Positions 43,105 through 51,820 of a DNA stretch of 64,000 bases are shown here, one piece after another. Location: NCBI RefSeq assembly GCF_032460525.1, contig NZ_CP135963.1:3906001-3970000 (forward strand), read 5' to 3'. The position numbers and the translations under genes were made by a program. How positions within the stretch are numbered: the first letter of the stretch is position 1; every line of letters starts with the position of its first letter. Origin of the DNA: Geodermatophilus sp. DSM 44513 (GTDB lineage Bacteria > Actinomycetota > Actinomycetes > Mycobacteriales > Geodermatophilaceae). The notes under the pieces were generated by a model. It saw only the letters and a program-made list of their open reading frames with translations, was not told the DNA's origin and ran no database searches.

Positions 43105-43869
43105 TCAGGCCACTCCCCCGTCGACCAGGAGGATCTGGCCGGTCATGTAGCTCGACGCCGACGAGGCCAGGTACAGCACCGCAGCGGCGATCTCCTCTGG
43201 CGTCCCCTGCCGGCCCAGCGGGACCATCTGGCTGACCGCCTGTTCCTGGGCCTGACGGCCGCCCATGTAGGTGATGGCGGGTTCGTTGAAGGGCGTGTCG
43301 ATCCAGCCGGGGCAGATGGTGTTGACGCGGACGTCGGGCGCGAGCTCGGCTGCCAGTGCCCGGCCGAAACCGACGATGGCGCCCTTGGACGCCGAGTAGC
43401 CCGTCATCCCCGGACCACCCTTGACCGCGGCCAGTGACGCGGTCAGGACGATGACGCCGTCACCGGAGGCCTGCAGGTGGGGCGTCGCGTGCTTGGCGGC
43501 CAGGAAGCAGTGCCGTGGGTTGACGGCGAACAAGGCGTCCCACTCCTGGACGGGGAACTCCGTCACCCGGCCGGACCGCTGCAGGCCGGCGTTGAAGAAG
43601 CCGACGTCCAGACCGCCGAGCCGTTCGACAGCGGTGTCGATGAGGTGCTCGACCGCGTGTTCATCGGACACGTCCGTATGGACGACGTGCGCCTCACCGC
43701 CTTCGGCCTCGACGAGCCGGGCCGTCTCACCGGTGGCGTCGACGTCGATGTCGCCGATGACGATGCGAGCACCGTGGCGCGCCATCAAGACCGCGGCCGC
43801 CCGGCCGATGTTGGCCGCACCTCCCGTCATGACGACGCGCGAACCCACCATCTGCCTCAGGTCGGTCAC
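43105..43869 (-). CDS. SDR family oxidoreductase
   Basis: A 254-residue classical SDR: MTGGAANIGRAAAVLMARHGARIVIGDID near residue 14 (NAD-type acidic residue after the second strand), FFNAGLQR near 90 in place of NNAG, catalytic TASLAAVKGGPGMTGYSASKGA near 142-160, and CPGWIDTPFNE near 185. Probably oxidises a hydroxyl intermediate of the island pathway. GTG start overlaps the HbpS-like gene (GTGA). Confidence 0.9.
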   Translation of the reverse strand: MTDLRQMVGSRVVMTGGAANIGRAAAVLMARHGARIVIGDIDVDATGETARLVEAEGGEAHVVHTDVSDEHAVEHLIDTAVERLGGLDVGFFNAGLQRSGRVTEFPVQEWDALFAVNPRHCFLAAKHATPHLQASGDGVIVLTASLAAVKGGPGMTGYSASKGAIVGFGRALAAELAPDVRVNTICPGWIDTPFNEPAITYMGGRQAQEQAVSQMVPLGRQGTPEEIAAAVLYLASSASSYMTGQILLVDGGVA

Positions 43870-44288
43870 CCGGCACTCCCGACGGCCGCGGCCCCCGCGG
43901 ACGCGATCTCGTGGTCCTGGTCGGGGGTGCCGCCGGCTACGCCCACGGCTCCGACGATCTCGCCGTTGACGGTGATCGGCACGCCACCACCGAAGGTGAC
44001 GAGCGATCGACCTGCCGCCAGGTGCGAGGTCTGCAGGCCGTAGAGCGGGCCGCCCGGCTGAGCAGCAGCGTCGACGTCCTTGGTCGCGCAGTTCAGTGAC
44101 CGCGCCGTGTACGCCTTGGCCTGCGAGATCTCCGCGCTGGCCAGGAGCGCGCCGTCCATCCGGGCGAAGGCGATCAGCTCACGCCCGTCGTCGAGAACTG
44201 CGACGGACGACGGGGAACCCATCTCGCGAGCCTTCTCGAGCGCGGCCCGGAGGGCGGCCTGGCCGGCTTCCAAGGTCAGTGTGGACAC
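43866..44288 (-). CDS. HbpS/GlcG-like protein
   Basis: A 140-residue GlcG/HbpS-family protein (SSVAVLDDGRELIAFARMDGALLASAEISQAKAYTA, FGGGVPITVNGEIVGAVGVAGGTPDQDHEIA). Members bind heme or small ligands, and GlcG lies in glycolate-type catabolic operons without a settled function. No signal peptide here, unlike secreted HbpS. It lies 40 nt downstream of the cyclase gene. Confidence 0.87.
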   Translation of the reverse strand: MSTLTLEAGQAALRAALEKAREMGSPSSVAVLDDGRELIAFARMDGALLASAEISQAKAYTARSLNCATKDVDAAAQPGGPLYGLQTSHLAAGRSLVTFGGGVPITVNGEIVGAVGVAGGTPDQDHEIASAGAAAVGSAG

Positions 44289-44328
44289 GTAGATCTCCTC
44301 TGTTGTCGTGACCGCAGCGGTGTTCCGG

Positions 44329-45159
44329 TCAGGTCGAGAGAGCCAGCGGACGGACAGGTGACCCGGTCACGCCGCGCATCTTCAGCGGCAGGCACACGAA
44401 CAGGAACTCGAAGCAGCCGGCGGCGGCGAGTCCCTGCAGGTTCAGGTTCTCGACGATGTAGATGCCGGCGTGCACGATCAGCACCGTGTGGCTGGGCAGC
44501 AACCCCAGTTCCGGGTCGACGATGTCGGGGTTGTCGAAGGCGACGTTGTCGGCGCCACACAGGAACGGCTGCCGGGCAGCGAGCCAGCGGGCACCGTCGG
44601 CGCCCACACCAGCCGCGGCGAGATAGCCGTCCCCCTCGGCGAAGCGCTGGTCCCAGCCGGTGCGCACCAGGATGCAGTCACCTGGCCGGATGGCGGTGCC
44701 CTGTGCATCGGCAGCCGCCTGCAGGTCCTCGCCGGTGACCAGGTAGCCGACCGGCAGGTGAGCACCGCCGCGGGCACCGGATACGTCCAGCAACACCCCC
44801 CGCCGCATGATCGGCCCGATGGTCTCCACGCCGAGCTGCGTGAAGCCACGGGGCGTCTGCACGGTGGCGTCGACGTGGACGCCACCGTGCAGTTCCATGT
44901 CCAGCGCCTGGTGACACAGGGCGTCGATGTGCGTCCCGGAGTGCTCGGCCATGGTCACCAGGCCCGAGGCACTCGTCCGGGCCTGCCCCTGGACGACTTC
45001 GTGACGACGGTGCAGGGAGTACACGAACCCCGGCCAGTGCCCTGGATAGATCGCCGCACCGATGTACCGTTCGTGCTCCAGGTCGTAGACCGTCAGTCCG
45101 CCCACCAGCACGGCGAGGTCGGCGGCCGCCATGGACCCGGGCCTCCCCGCGGCCGTCAC
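44329..45159 (-). CDS. Cyclase family (PF04199) metal-dependent hydrolase
   Basis: A 276-residue protein related to kynurenine formamidase and bacterial cyclases. The metal motif SGTHIDALCHQ near residue 90 (H-x-D-x3-H) and VETIGPIMRRGVLLDV are family hallmarks. Members hydrolyse formamides, isatin or lactones; a lactone or cyclic intermediate would fit here. GTG 45159 overlaps the tautomerase stop (GTGA); ATG 45132 is an alternative. Confidence 0.86.
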   Translation of the reverse strand: MTAAGRPGSMAAADLAVLVGGLTVYDLEHERYIGAAIYPGHWPGFVYSLHRRHEVVQGQARTSASGLVTMAEHSGTHIDALCHQALDMELHGGVHVDATVQTPRGFTQLGVETIGPIMRRGVLLDVSGARGGAHLPVGYLVTGEDLQAAADAQGTAIRPGDCILVRTGWDQRFAEGDGYLAAAGVGADGARWLAARQPFLCGADNVAFDNPDIVDPELGLLPSHTVLIVHAGIYIVENLNLQGLAAAGCFEFLFVCLPLKMRGVTGSPVRPLALST

Positions 45160-45356
45160 TCCTGCCCCTCGGCACCGACACGCAGCGGGACGCCGCCGCG
45201 CGACCACGTCCCCTCCGGGTACTCGGAGATCTGCACCTGCACGCGGTCCGCGTCGACCGACAGGCACCGGACCGTCGCGGCGGTGAGCTCCTCGAGCAGT
45301 GACTGCTTCTCCTCCGGGGACCGACCCTCGAGCAGCTGGACCTGGATCATCGGCAC
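45156..45356 (-). CDS. 4-oxalocrotonate tautomerase family protein
   Basis: A 66-residue tautomerase. Choosing GTG 45356 gives MPMIQVQLLEGRSPEEKQ, placing Pro directly after the initiator Met as the catalytic N-terminal base. The ATG two codons later would lack it. AGGAG lies 9 nt upstream of the GTG. The RVQVQISEYP segment is typical. First gene of the long island operon, downstream of the best promoter there. Confidence 0.85.
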   Translation of the reverse strand: MPMIQVQLLEGRSPEEKQSLLEELTAATVRCLSVDADRVQVQISEYPEGTWSRGGVPLRVGAEGQE

Positions 45357-45383
45357 GTTTCGGCGCTCCTGCCCTGGACGTGA

Positions 45384-45459
45384 CCGCGGCTCCCGCGGCG
45401 AGTTGTGACAGTAAACACAGCGGACACGGGTGCGGCAAGCATTTTTGAAACGCTGTTTC
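45384..45459 (-). promoter_or_regulatory. Promoter and palindromic operators of the main island operon
   Basis: Minus strand: TTGCCG (45433-45438), 17-bp spacer, TTTACT (45410-45415). Eight bases upstream of -35 is the perfect palindrome GAAAC-GCT-GTTTC (45447-45459) in an unusually AT-rich stretch, resembling KdgR-type IclR-family boxes. A second palindrome CCGCGG-CTC-CCGCGG (45384-45398) lies just after the expected start site. The remainder of the gap to glnR (45460-45714) shows no gene. Confidence 0.6.
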
Positions 45460-45714
45460 GTCAGAGAAAACGCGCACGTCCACGCGGCTGAACCGCCGCC
45501 GGAGAGTGCTGGGGCAGCCGCGTGCACGGGCGCGGAGCCGGTGATTTCCGCCCGTCGGTCATGAGCGGCGCCCCGCGCGGCACGGTCGGACCGACGCACC
45601 ACCGCGGTGGACGTCGGGCGGGAACACCGGGATCCGCGGACCATCCGCCGCGTGCGTGTCGATGGTCGCGTGTCGCGATCCGGTCACGGAGCGGGACCGG
45701 CGCGCTCCGTCGGC

Positions 45715-45720
45715 TATCCT
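45715..45720 (+). promoter_or_regulatory. -10 box of glnR
   Basis: TATCCT lies 73 nt before the glnR ATG; no clear -35. It implies a leader of about 65 nt. Confidence 0.4.
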
Positions 45721-45793
45721 GCTGGCTCACCGACAGCGCCGTCGTGGGCCCCGGACGACGCTGCGTCGTCCCCGCCTCCCCCGAGGAGACGTC

Positions 45794-46552
45794 ATGCGAC
45801 TCGTGCTCATGACCGCCGCACGGCAGGCCACGACCGAGGTGCTGCCCGCACTCGGCCTGCTCGGGCACTCCGTGCGCGTGGTGGCACCCGAGCTGTCCAG
45901 CCTCCTGGACGGCGACTCCGGCGACGTGGTCCTCGTCGACGCCCGCCACGACCTCGTCCGGGCCCGCACCCTGTGCGGGCTGCTGTCCTCCACGGGGGTG
46001 GCCTCGGCGCTGGTCGCGGTCCTGTCCGAGGGCGGCCTGGTCGCGCTGTCGGCGGACTGGGGCGTCGACGACGTGCTGCTGGACACCGCCGGGCCGGCCG
46101 AGGTCGACGCCCGGCTGAAGTGGGCCACCGCCCGCCGGCTGGCCGCCGTCTCCCCCGCCGACGGCGCCGACCGCGGCGTCACCCAGGCCGGCGAGCTGGT
46201 CATCGACGAGCACAGCTACTCCGCGAAGCTGCGCGGGCGCCCGCTGGACCTGACCTACAAGGAGTTCGAGCTGCTGAAGTACCTGGCCCAGCACCCGGGC
46301 CGGGTGTTCTCCCGCGCGCAGCTGCTCCAGGAGATCTGGGGCTACGACTACTTCGGGGGCACCCGCACCGTCGACGTCCACGTGCGCCGGCTGCGGGCCA
46401 AGCTGGGCACCGAGCACGAGGCCCTGATCGGCACCGTGCGCAACGTCGGCTACAAGCTCGACCAGCAGGTCGCCGACGCCACCGCGGCCGCCGCGCGTGC
46501 CGAGGCGACGGCCGCCGGCGACCCGGCACCGGCCGGCGCCGAGCGGGTCTGA
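45794..46552 (+). CDS. glnR: GlnR-type OmpR-family regulator of nitrogen metabolism
   Basis: A 252-residue orphan OmpR-family regulator. Its receiver (residues 1-120: [36 protein letters not shown]) matches GlnR. The winged helix (about 145-230) has [55 protein letters not shown], the characteristic GlnR run. GlnR controls glutamine synthetase, ammonium and nitrate genes. ATG 45794 follows GAGGAG at 6 nt. The glnR-mshD pair is conserved in mycobacteria. Confidence 0.94.
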   Translation: MRLVLMTAARQATTEVLPALGLLGHSVRVVAPELSSLLDGDSGDVVLVDARHDLVRARTLCGLLSSTGVASALVAVLSEGGLVALSADWGVDDVLLDTAGPAEVDARLKWATARRLAAVSPADGADRGVTQAGELVIDEHSYSAKLRGRPLDLTYKEFELLKYLAQHPGRVFSRAQLLQEIWGYDYFGGTRTVDVHVRRLRAKLGTEHEALIGTVRNVGYKLDQQVADATAAAARAEATAAGDPAPAGAERV

Positions 46553-47486
46553 GGCCGCCCTGTCCGCTGCTCCCGCCGTCCGGGACGTCGACCGGCTCGA
46601 CCCGGCCGACGTCCCCATGGTCCTCGACCTGCTGCACGCGGCGACCGCCGCCGACGGCGTGCGCCCGCTGTCGGAGGAGGCCGAGCTGCGACTGCAGCAC
46701 GGCGGGCCCCCCGGCGGCCGCGACCTGCTGGTCCCGGCCCCGGACGGCGGCCTGGCCGGGTACGCCCGGTTCGAGGCGGGGACCGGCGGGCCCGACGCGG
46801 AGGCCGAGCTCGTCGTCGCCCCCGGCTGCCGCCGGCGCGGCGTCGGCCGGGCACTGCTGACCCGGCTGGAGCAGCTGGCGGGCGGGCGCCCCCTGCGGGT
46901 GTGGGCGCACGGCGACCTGCCCGGGTCGGCCGAGCTGGCGCGGTCCCGCGGGTACACCCGCGCCCGGGTGCTGATCCAGATGCGCCGGGAGCTGGCCACC
47001 GTGGACCCCGCGCCGCGGCCGCGGCTGCCCCAGGGCGTGACCGTGCGCGCCTTCCGGCCCGGGGTCGACGAGCAGGCGTGGCTGCGCGTCAACGCCCGGG
47101 CCTTCGCCTCCCACCCGGAGCAGGGCGGCTGGACGGCGGAGGACCTGCTGCTGCGGGAGGCCGAGCCGTGGTTCGACCCGGCCGGGTTCCTCCTGGGGTG
47201 GGACGGCGACCGGCTGCTCGGCTCGCACTGGACGAAGGTGCACCCCCCGGGCGACGTGGGCCCGGAGGCGGTGGGCGAGGTGTACGTGCTCGGTGTCGAC
47301 CCCGACGGGCAGGGCACCGGCCTGGGGCGCGCGCTGACCGACCTGGGGTTGGCCCACCTGCGTGCCCGTGGTCTGCGGGAGGTGCTCCTCTACGTCGAGG
47401 AGGACAACGCCGCGGCGGTCGCCCTGTACGAGCGCAGCGGCTTCACGCGGTACGCCGTCGACGTGTCCTGGCGACGCGTGTCGTGA
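46497..47486 (+). CDS. mshD: Mycothiol acetyltransferase
   Basis: MshD acetylates Cys-GlcN-Ins with acetyl-CoA in the last step of mycothiol synthesis. The protein has two GNAT domains. The first has [22 protein letters not shown] near residue 100. The second has [29 protein letters not shown] near 265 and [17 protein letters not shown] near 300. GTG 46497 overlaps glnR by 56 nt and gives a doubtful Arg/Pro-rich N-terminus. CTG 46560, just after the glnR stop, or ATG 46618 may be the true start. Confidence 0.93.
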   Translation: MPRRRPPATRHRPAPSGSEAALSAAPAVRDVDRLDPADVPMVLDLLHAATAADGVRPLSEEAELRLQHGGPPGGRDLLVPAPDGGLAGYARFEAGTGGPDAEAELVVAPGCRRRGVGRALLTRLEQLAGGRPLRVWAHGDLPGSAELARSRGYTRARVLIQMRRELATVDPAPRPRLPQGVTVRAFRPGVDEQAWLRVNARAFASHPEQGGWTAEDLLLREAEPWFDPAGFLLGWDGDRLLGSHWTKVHPPGDVGPEAVGEVYVLGVDPDGQGTGLGRALTDLGLAHLRARGLREVLLYVEEDNAAAVALYERSGFTRYAVDVSWRRVS

Positions 47487-47557
47487 GCCGTCGGTCCCAG
47501 GTCACGACCCCTCATCCTGCCCGCGGTCCACTCGTCACGGAACGCGGCGCGCCGATG

Positions 47558-47667
47558 GTTCACCGGTTGTCCGCCCGCCGTGTCCGTGCAGGTCAGCGGG
47601 ATCACAAGCGGCGTTCATCGCGCGTTCACCCGTCCAACCGGAGGCGTCCACCTCGGCTCCCTAGCGT
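47558..47667 (+). promoter_or_regulatory. PHO box and -10 of pstS
   Basis: Two direct 11-bp units, GTTCATCGCGC and GTTCACCCGTC (47613-47634), form a PHO box of the actinobacterial PhoP type. A further unit GTTCACCGGTT is at 47558-47568. TAGCGT (47662-47667) lies 27 bp past the box, so PhoP would sit over -35. The whole intergenic stretch 47487-47730 is regulatory. Confidence 0.75.
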
Positions 47668-47730
47668 CTGGCCCGGTTGATCACTGCTGCCCGGAATCGA
47701 TGACCGGGCACCCACCGGAAAGGCACTGAG

Positions 47731-48855
47731 TTGAAGCTCGGCACCAAGACGCGCGGCGCCACCCTCTCCCTGGCCCTCGCCTCCTCCCTGGCCCTCACCG
47801 CGTGCGGCGCCGCCAACGAGGAGCCCGCCCCCGCCAGTGGTGGCGGTGGCGAGACGACCGGGGCCACCGAGGAGCTCAGCGGCACGCTCAACGGTGCCGG
47901 CTCCAGCGCCCAGCAGGCGGCCATGCAGGCCTGGACGGCGGGCTACTCGAGCCTGCAGCCGGGCGTCACGGTCAACTACGACCCGGTCGGCTCCGGCGGT
48001 GGCCGCGAGCAATTCGTGTCCGGCGGGGTGGACTTCGCCGGCACCGACGCCTACCTCGACGAGGAGGAGCTCACGGGGGCCCAGGAGCGCTGCGCGGGCG
48101 AGGGCGAGATCGTCGAGCTGGTCAACTACATCGCCCCGATCGCGATCGTCTACAACCTCGAGGGCGTCGACACCCTGAACCTCTCGCCCGCCACGCTGGC
48201 CGGCATCTTCGCCCAGCAGATCACCAACTGGAACGACCCGGCCATCGCCGCGGACAACCCCGACGCCACCCTGCCGGACCTCCCCATCACCCCGGTGAAC
48301 CGCTCCGACGAGTCGGGCACCACGGAGAACTTCACCGAGTACCTGGCCGCGGTCGCCCCCGAGGTGTGGACCTTCGAGCCCGACGGCGTGTTCCCGGTCG
48401 AGGGCGGCGAGGCCGGCCAGGGCACCTCCGGTGTGGTCAACGCCGTCGGCGGCGGCAACGGGACGATCGGCTACGCCGACCCGAGCCAGGCCGGCGACCT
48501 CGGCATCGCCAACATCGGCGTCGGCGAGGAGTTCGTCGAGCCCACCCCCGAGGCCGCGGCCGCCGTGGTCGAGAACTCCGAGCGGGTCGAGGGTCGCGGC
48601 GAGTACGACTTCGCCCTGGAGCTCAACCGCGAGACGACCGAGTCGGGCAACTACCCGATCGTGCAGGTCAGCTACCTCGTCGGGTGCCTCACCTACCCGG
48701 AGCAGGAGACCGCCGACCTGGCCAAGGACTTCATGACCTACGTGGTCAGCGAGGAGGGCCAGCAGGCGGCGGCGGAGTCGGCCGGGTCCGCGCCGATCTC
48801 CGACACGCTCCGCCAGCAGTCCCAGTCGGCCATCGATGCGATCAGCGCCGGCTGA
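47731..48855 (+). CDS. pstS: Phosphate ABC transporter substrate-binding lipoprotein
   Basis: PstS captures inorganic phosphate outside the membrane. The 374-residue precursor has a signal with lipobox LTACG (Cys about residue 25). Phosphate-binding loops are visible: LNGAGSSAQQAAMQAW near residue 53, SGGVDFAGTDAY near 97, NRSDESGTTENF near 190, GQGTSGVVNAVGGGNGTIGY near 235. TTG start with GGAAAGG upstream. Controlled by the PHO box. Confidence 0.95.
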   Translation: MKLGTKTRGATLSLALASSLALTACGAANEEPAPASGGGGETTGATEELSGTLNGAGSSAQQAAMQAWTAGYSSLQPGVTVNYDPVGSGGGREQFVSGGVDFAGTDAYLDEEELTGAQERCAGEGEIVELVNYIAPIAIVYNLEGVDTLNLSPATLAGIFAQQITNWNDPAIAADNPDATLPDLPITPVNRSDESGTTENFTEYLAAVAPEVWTFEPDGVFPVEGGEAGQGTSGVVNAVGGGNGTIGYADPSQAGDLGIANIGVGEEFVEPTPEAAAAVVENSERVEGRGEYDFALELNRETTESGNYPIVQVSYLVGCLTYPEQETADLAKDFMTYVVSEEGQQAAAESAGSAPISDTLRQQSQSAIDAISAG

Positions 48856-48873
48856 CACCAGCAGCACCCCCAG

Positions 48874-48905
48874 CGGCCCGGGACCCCACACGGCGTCCCG
48901 GGCCG
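48874..48905 (+). terminator. Hairpin between pstS and pstC
   Basis: Perfect 11-bp arms CGGCCCGGGAC / GTCCCGGGCCG with a 10-nt loop lie 19 nt after the pstS stop. Probably a partial terminator or mRNA stabiliser that keeps pstS expression above the permease genes. Confidence 0.75.
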
Positions 48906-48969
48906 TTGGCCCGCCCGGCGACGGGTGGACCCCCACCACAGACCCCGCACCAGACCTCACGGAGCAGCG

Positions 48970-49920
48970 GTGACCGCCACCAGGACCCCGTCCGAACCCG
49001 GCACCCGCCGGGTGGTCCGCCGCCCCGGCGACCGCGTCTTCGCCGGCAGCGCCAAGGGCGCCGGCATCCTCATCCTCGTCATCCTCGCCGGGGTGGCGGC
49101 CTTCCTGGTCGCCGAGGCGGTCCCCGCCCTCACCGCCCCCGCGGACGAGGTCCCCGGCGGCGAGGGCCTGCTCGGCTACGTCGCCCCGCTCGTCTTCGGC
49201 ACGCTGCTCGCCGCGACGATCGCCCTGGTGGTGGCCACCCCGCTGGCCGTGGCGATCGCCCTCTACATCACCCACTACGCCCCGCGCCGGCTCTCCCAGG
49301 GGCTGGGCTATGTGGTCGACCTGCTCGCGGCCATCCCCAGCATCGTCTACGGGTTCTGGGGCATCACCTGGCTCGCACCCAAGCTCGTGCCGTTCTACGT
49401 GTGGCTCGAGGAGAACCTCGGCTTCATCCCGCTGTTCGCCGGGCCGACGTCCGCGACCGGGCGCACCATGCTGACCGCCGGGCTGGTGCTGGCCATCATG
49501 ATCCTGCCGATCATCAGCGCCATCTCCCGCGAGGTGTTCCTCCAGGTGCCGTCGCTGCACAAGGAGGCGGCGCTCGCCCTGGGCGCCACCCGCTGGGAGA
49601 TGATCAAGATGGCGGTCATCCCCTACGGCAAGAGCGGCGTCATCGGCGGGTCGATGCTGGGCCTCGGCCGCGCGCTCGGCGAGACGCTCGCGGTGACCCT
49701 GGTCCTCTCCGCCTCCGGTGGCATCACCTTCAACCTGATCAGCAGCGCGAACCCGGCGACCATCGCCGCCAACATCGCGCTGCAGTTCCCGGAGGCGACC
49801 GGGATCGACGTCAACACCCTCATCGCCAGTGGCCTGGTGCTGTTCGTGATCACCCTGCTGGTCAACATGCTCGCCCGGTGGGTCGTCAGCCGCCGGGCCG
49901 ACTTCTCCGGAGCCAACTGA
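48970..49920 (+). CDS. pstC: Phosphate ABC transporter permease PstC
   Basis: A 316-residue permease with six helices. Binding-protein-dependent transport motif EAALALGATRWEMIKMAVIPYGKSGVIGG near residue 198 and DLLAAIPSIVYGFWG near 117. Start GTG 48970 has GGAG at 6 nt; the upstream ORF start at 48925 lacks one. Overlaps pstA by TGATG. Confidence 0.94.
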   Translation: MTATRTPSEPGTRRVVRRPGDRVFAGSAKGAGILILVILAGVAAFLVAEAVPALTAPADEVPGGEGLLGYVAPLVFGTLLAATIALVVATPLAVAIALYITHYAPRRLSQGLGYVVDLLAAIPSIVYGFWGITWLAPKLVPFYVWLEENLGFIPLFAGPTSATGRTMLTAGLVLAIMILPIISAISREVFLQVPSLHKEAALALGATRWEMIKMAVIPYGKSGVIGGSMLGLGRALGETLAVTLVLSASGGITFNLISSANPATIAANIALQFPEATGIDVNTLIASGLVLFVITLLVNMLARWVVSRRADFSGAN

Positions 49921-50996
49921 TGAGCGTCCAGACGCCCGCGCCCGCCGGGGCATCCGTCGCCCCGGTCTCCGATCGAGCAGAGCGGCGGCTGCCCAACTGG
50001 GCGCCGTGGGCCTGCTTCGCCGCCGCCGCCGTCCTGGCCGTGGGCGTCGAGCTGCTGGGCGACTTCAACATCGCCCTGACCGTCGTCTACGCCGTCGTGC
50101 TGGGCACGGTGGCCGTCTACGTCGTGTCCCGGCTGGCCGAGGGGCGGCGCCGGGCCACCGACCGGCTGGTCACCGCACTGGTCACCAGCGCCTTCGCCAT
50201 CGCGATGGTGCCGCTGGTCGCGCTGGTCTGGGAGGTCGTCGGCCGCGGTGTCCGCCGGCTGGACGGCGAGTTCTTCGGCTCCTCCCTCATCGGCATCGTC
50301 GGTGAGGGCGGCGGGGCCTACCACGCGATCATGGGCACGCTGATCATCACCCTGCTCACCACGCTGATCTCGGTGCCGATCGGGCTGATGACCGCCATCT
50401 ACCTGGTGGAGTACGGCCGCGGCCGGCTCAAGCGGGCCATCACGTTCTTCGTCGACGTCATGACCGGCATCCCGTCGATCGTCGCCGGCCTGTTCGCGTT
50501 CGCCCTCTTCGTGTTGTTCTTCGGTCCGGGGGTCCGGCTGGGCATCATGGGTGCGGTGGCGCTGTCGGTGCTGATGATCCCGGTCGTCGTCCGCTCGGCC
50601 GAGGAGGTGCTGAAGCTGGTGCCCAACGAGCTGCGCGAGGCCTCCTACGCCCTCGGCGTGCCGAAGTGGCGCACCATCGTCAAGGTCGTCATCCCCACCG
50701 CGATCGCCGGCCTGGGCACCGGCGTCACGCTGGCCATCGCCCGCGTCGTCGGGGAGACCGCCCCCCTCCTGGTCACCGTCGGCATCACCAACGGGACGAA
50801 CGTCAACCCCTTCGACGGCCGGATGGCGACGCTGCCGGTCTTCGCCTACTACCAGCTCACCCAGCCCGGCGTACCGCCGGAGTTCGCGATCGACCGCGCG
50901 TGGACGGCGGCGCTGCTGCTCATCGCGCTGGTCATGGGCCTCAACGTCGTCGCCCGCCTCATCAGCCGTCTCTTCGCCCCCAAGACCGGTCGCTGA
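49920..50996 (+). CDS. pstA: Phosphate ABC transporter permease PstA
   Basis: A 358-residue permease partner of PstC. Two extra N-terminal helices precede the six-helix core. Core motifs: [19 protein letters not shown] near residue 180 and [25 protein letters not shown] near 240. ATG 49920 overlaps the pstC stop. Confidence 0.94.
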   Translation: MSVQTPAPAGASVAPVSDRAERRLPNWAPWACFAAAAVLAVGVELLGDFNIALTVVYAVVLGTVAVYVVSRLAEGRRRATDRLVTALVTSAFAIAMVPLVALVWEVVGRGVRRLDGEFFGSSLIGIVGEGGGAYHAIMGTLIITLLTTLISVPIGLMTAIYLVEYGRGRLKRAITFFVDVMTGIPSIVAGLFAFALFVLFFGPGVRLGIMGAVALSVLMIPVVVRSAEEVLKLVPNELREASYALGVPKWRTIVKVVIPTAIAGLGTGVTLAIARVVGETAPLLVTVGITNGTNVNPFDGRMATLPVFAYYQLTQPGVPPEFAIDRAWTAALLLIALVMGLNVVARLISRLFAPKTGR

Positions 50997-51019
50997 CCGG
51001 ACACCCCAGGAGGACCCCC

Positions 51020-51799
51020 GTGGCCAAGCGCATCGACGTGTCGGACCTGAACGTCTACTACGGCAACTTCCTGGCCGTCGAGGGCGTCAACGTCTCGATC
51101 GAGCCCCGCAGCATCACCGCCCTCATCGGGCCCTCCGGGTGCGGGAAGTCCACGTTCCTGCGCACCCTCAACCGGATGCACGAGGTCATCCCCGGTGCCC
51201 GCGTCGAGGGCAAGGTCGTCATGGACGGCCAGGACCTCTACGGCTCCGACGCCGACCCGGTCACCGTGCGCCGCCAGGTCGGCATGGTGTTCCAGCGGCC
51301 CAACCCGTTCCCGACCATGTCGATCTACGAGAACGTCGCCGCGGGCATGCGGCTGAACGCCAAGAAGATCGGCAAGCGGGAGATGGACCAGCTGGTGGAG
51401 CGCTCGCTGCGCGGGGCGAACCTCTGGGAGGAGGTCAAGGACCGCCTCGACCGCCCGGGGTCGAGCCTGTCCGGCGGTCAGCAGCAGCGGCTCTGCATCG
51501 CCCGGGCGATCGCCATCGAGCCCGACGTGCTGCTCATGGACGAGCCCTGCTCGGCGCTGGACCCGATCTCCACGCTGGCCATCGAGGACCTGATGACCGA
51601 GCTCAAGGACAAGTACACGATCGTGATCGTCACCCACAACATGCAGCAGGCCGCGCGGGTGAGCGAGCAGACCGGCTTCTTCAACCTCAACGGGGTCGGC
51701 CAGCCCGGTCGGCTGATCGAGTTCAACCCCACCGAGAAGATCTTCAGCAACCCCGACCAGAAGGCCACCGAGGACTACATCTCCGGCCGCTTCGGCTGA
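51020..51799 (+). CDS. pstB: Phosphate ABC transporter ATPase PstB
   Basis: A 259-residue ATPase energising phosphate import. Walker [22 protein letters not shown] near residue 37, [13 protein letters not shown] near 92, signature [15 protein letters not shown] near 152, Walker [16 protein letters not shown] near 172, switch [12 protein letters not shown] near 205. GTG start with AGGAGG at 7-8 nt. No phoU follows; the next gene converges 21 nt away. Confidence 0.95.
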   Translation: MAKRIDVSDLNVYYGNFLAVEGVNVSIEPRSITALIGPSGCGKSTFLRTLNRMHEVIPGARVEGKVVMDGQDLYGSDADPVTVRRQVGMVFQRPNPFPTMSIYENVAAGMRLNAKKIGKREMDQLVERSLRGANLWEEVKDRLDRPGSSLSGGQQQRLCIARAIAIEPDVLLMDEPCSALDPISTLAIEDLMTELKDKYTIVIVTHNMQQAARVSEQTGFFNLNGVGQPGRLIEFNPTEKIFSNPDQKATEDYISGRFG

Positions 51800-51820
51800 C
51801 GGCCGACCCCTGCCGTCACC

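Noticed and set aside
45348..45350. ATG start for the tautomerase
   Set aside because: It would remove the catalytic N-terminal Pro; GTG 45356 restores it and has a ribosome site.
47802..49919. Long in-frame extension upstream of pstA through pstS and pstC
   Set aside because: Only the part from ATG 49920 matches PstA; upstream is out-of-frame translation of pstS/pstC.
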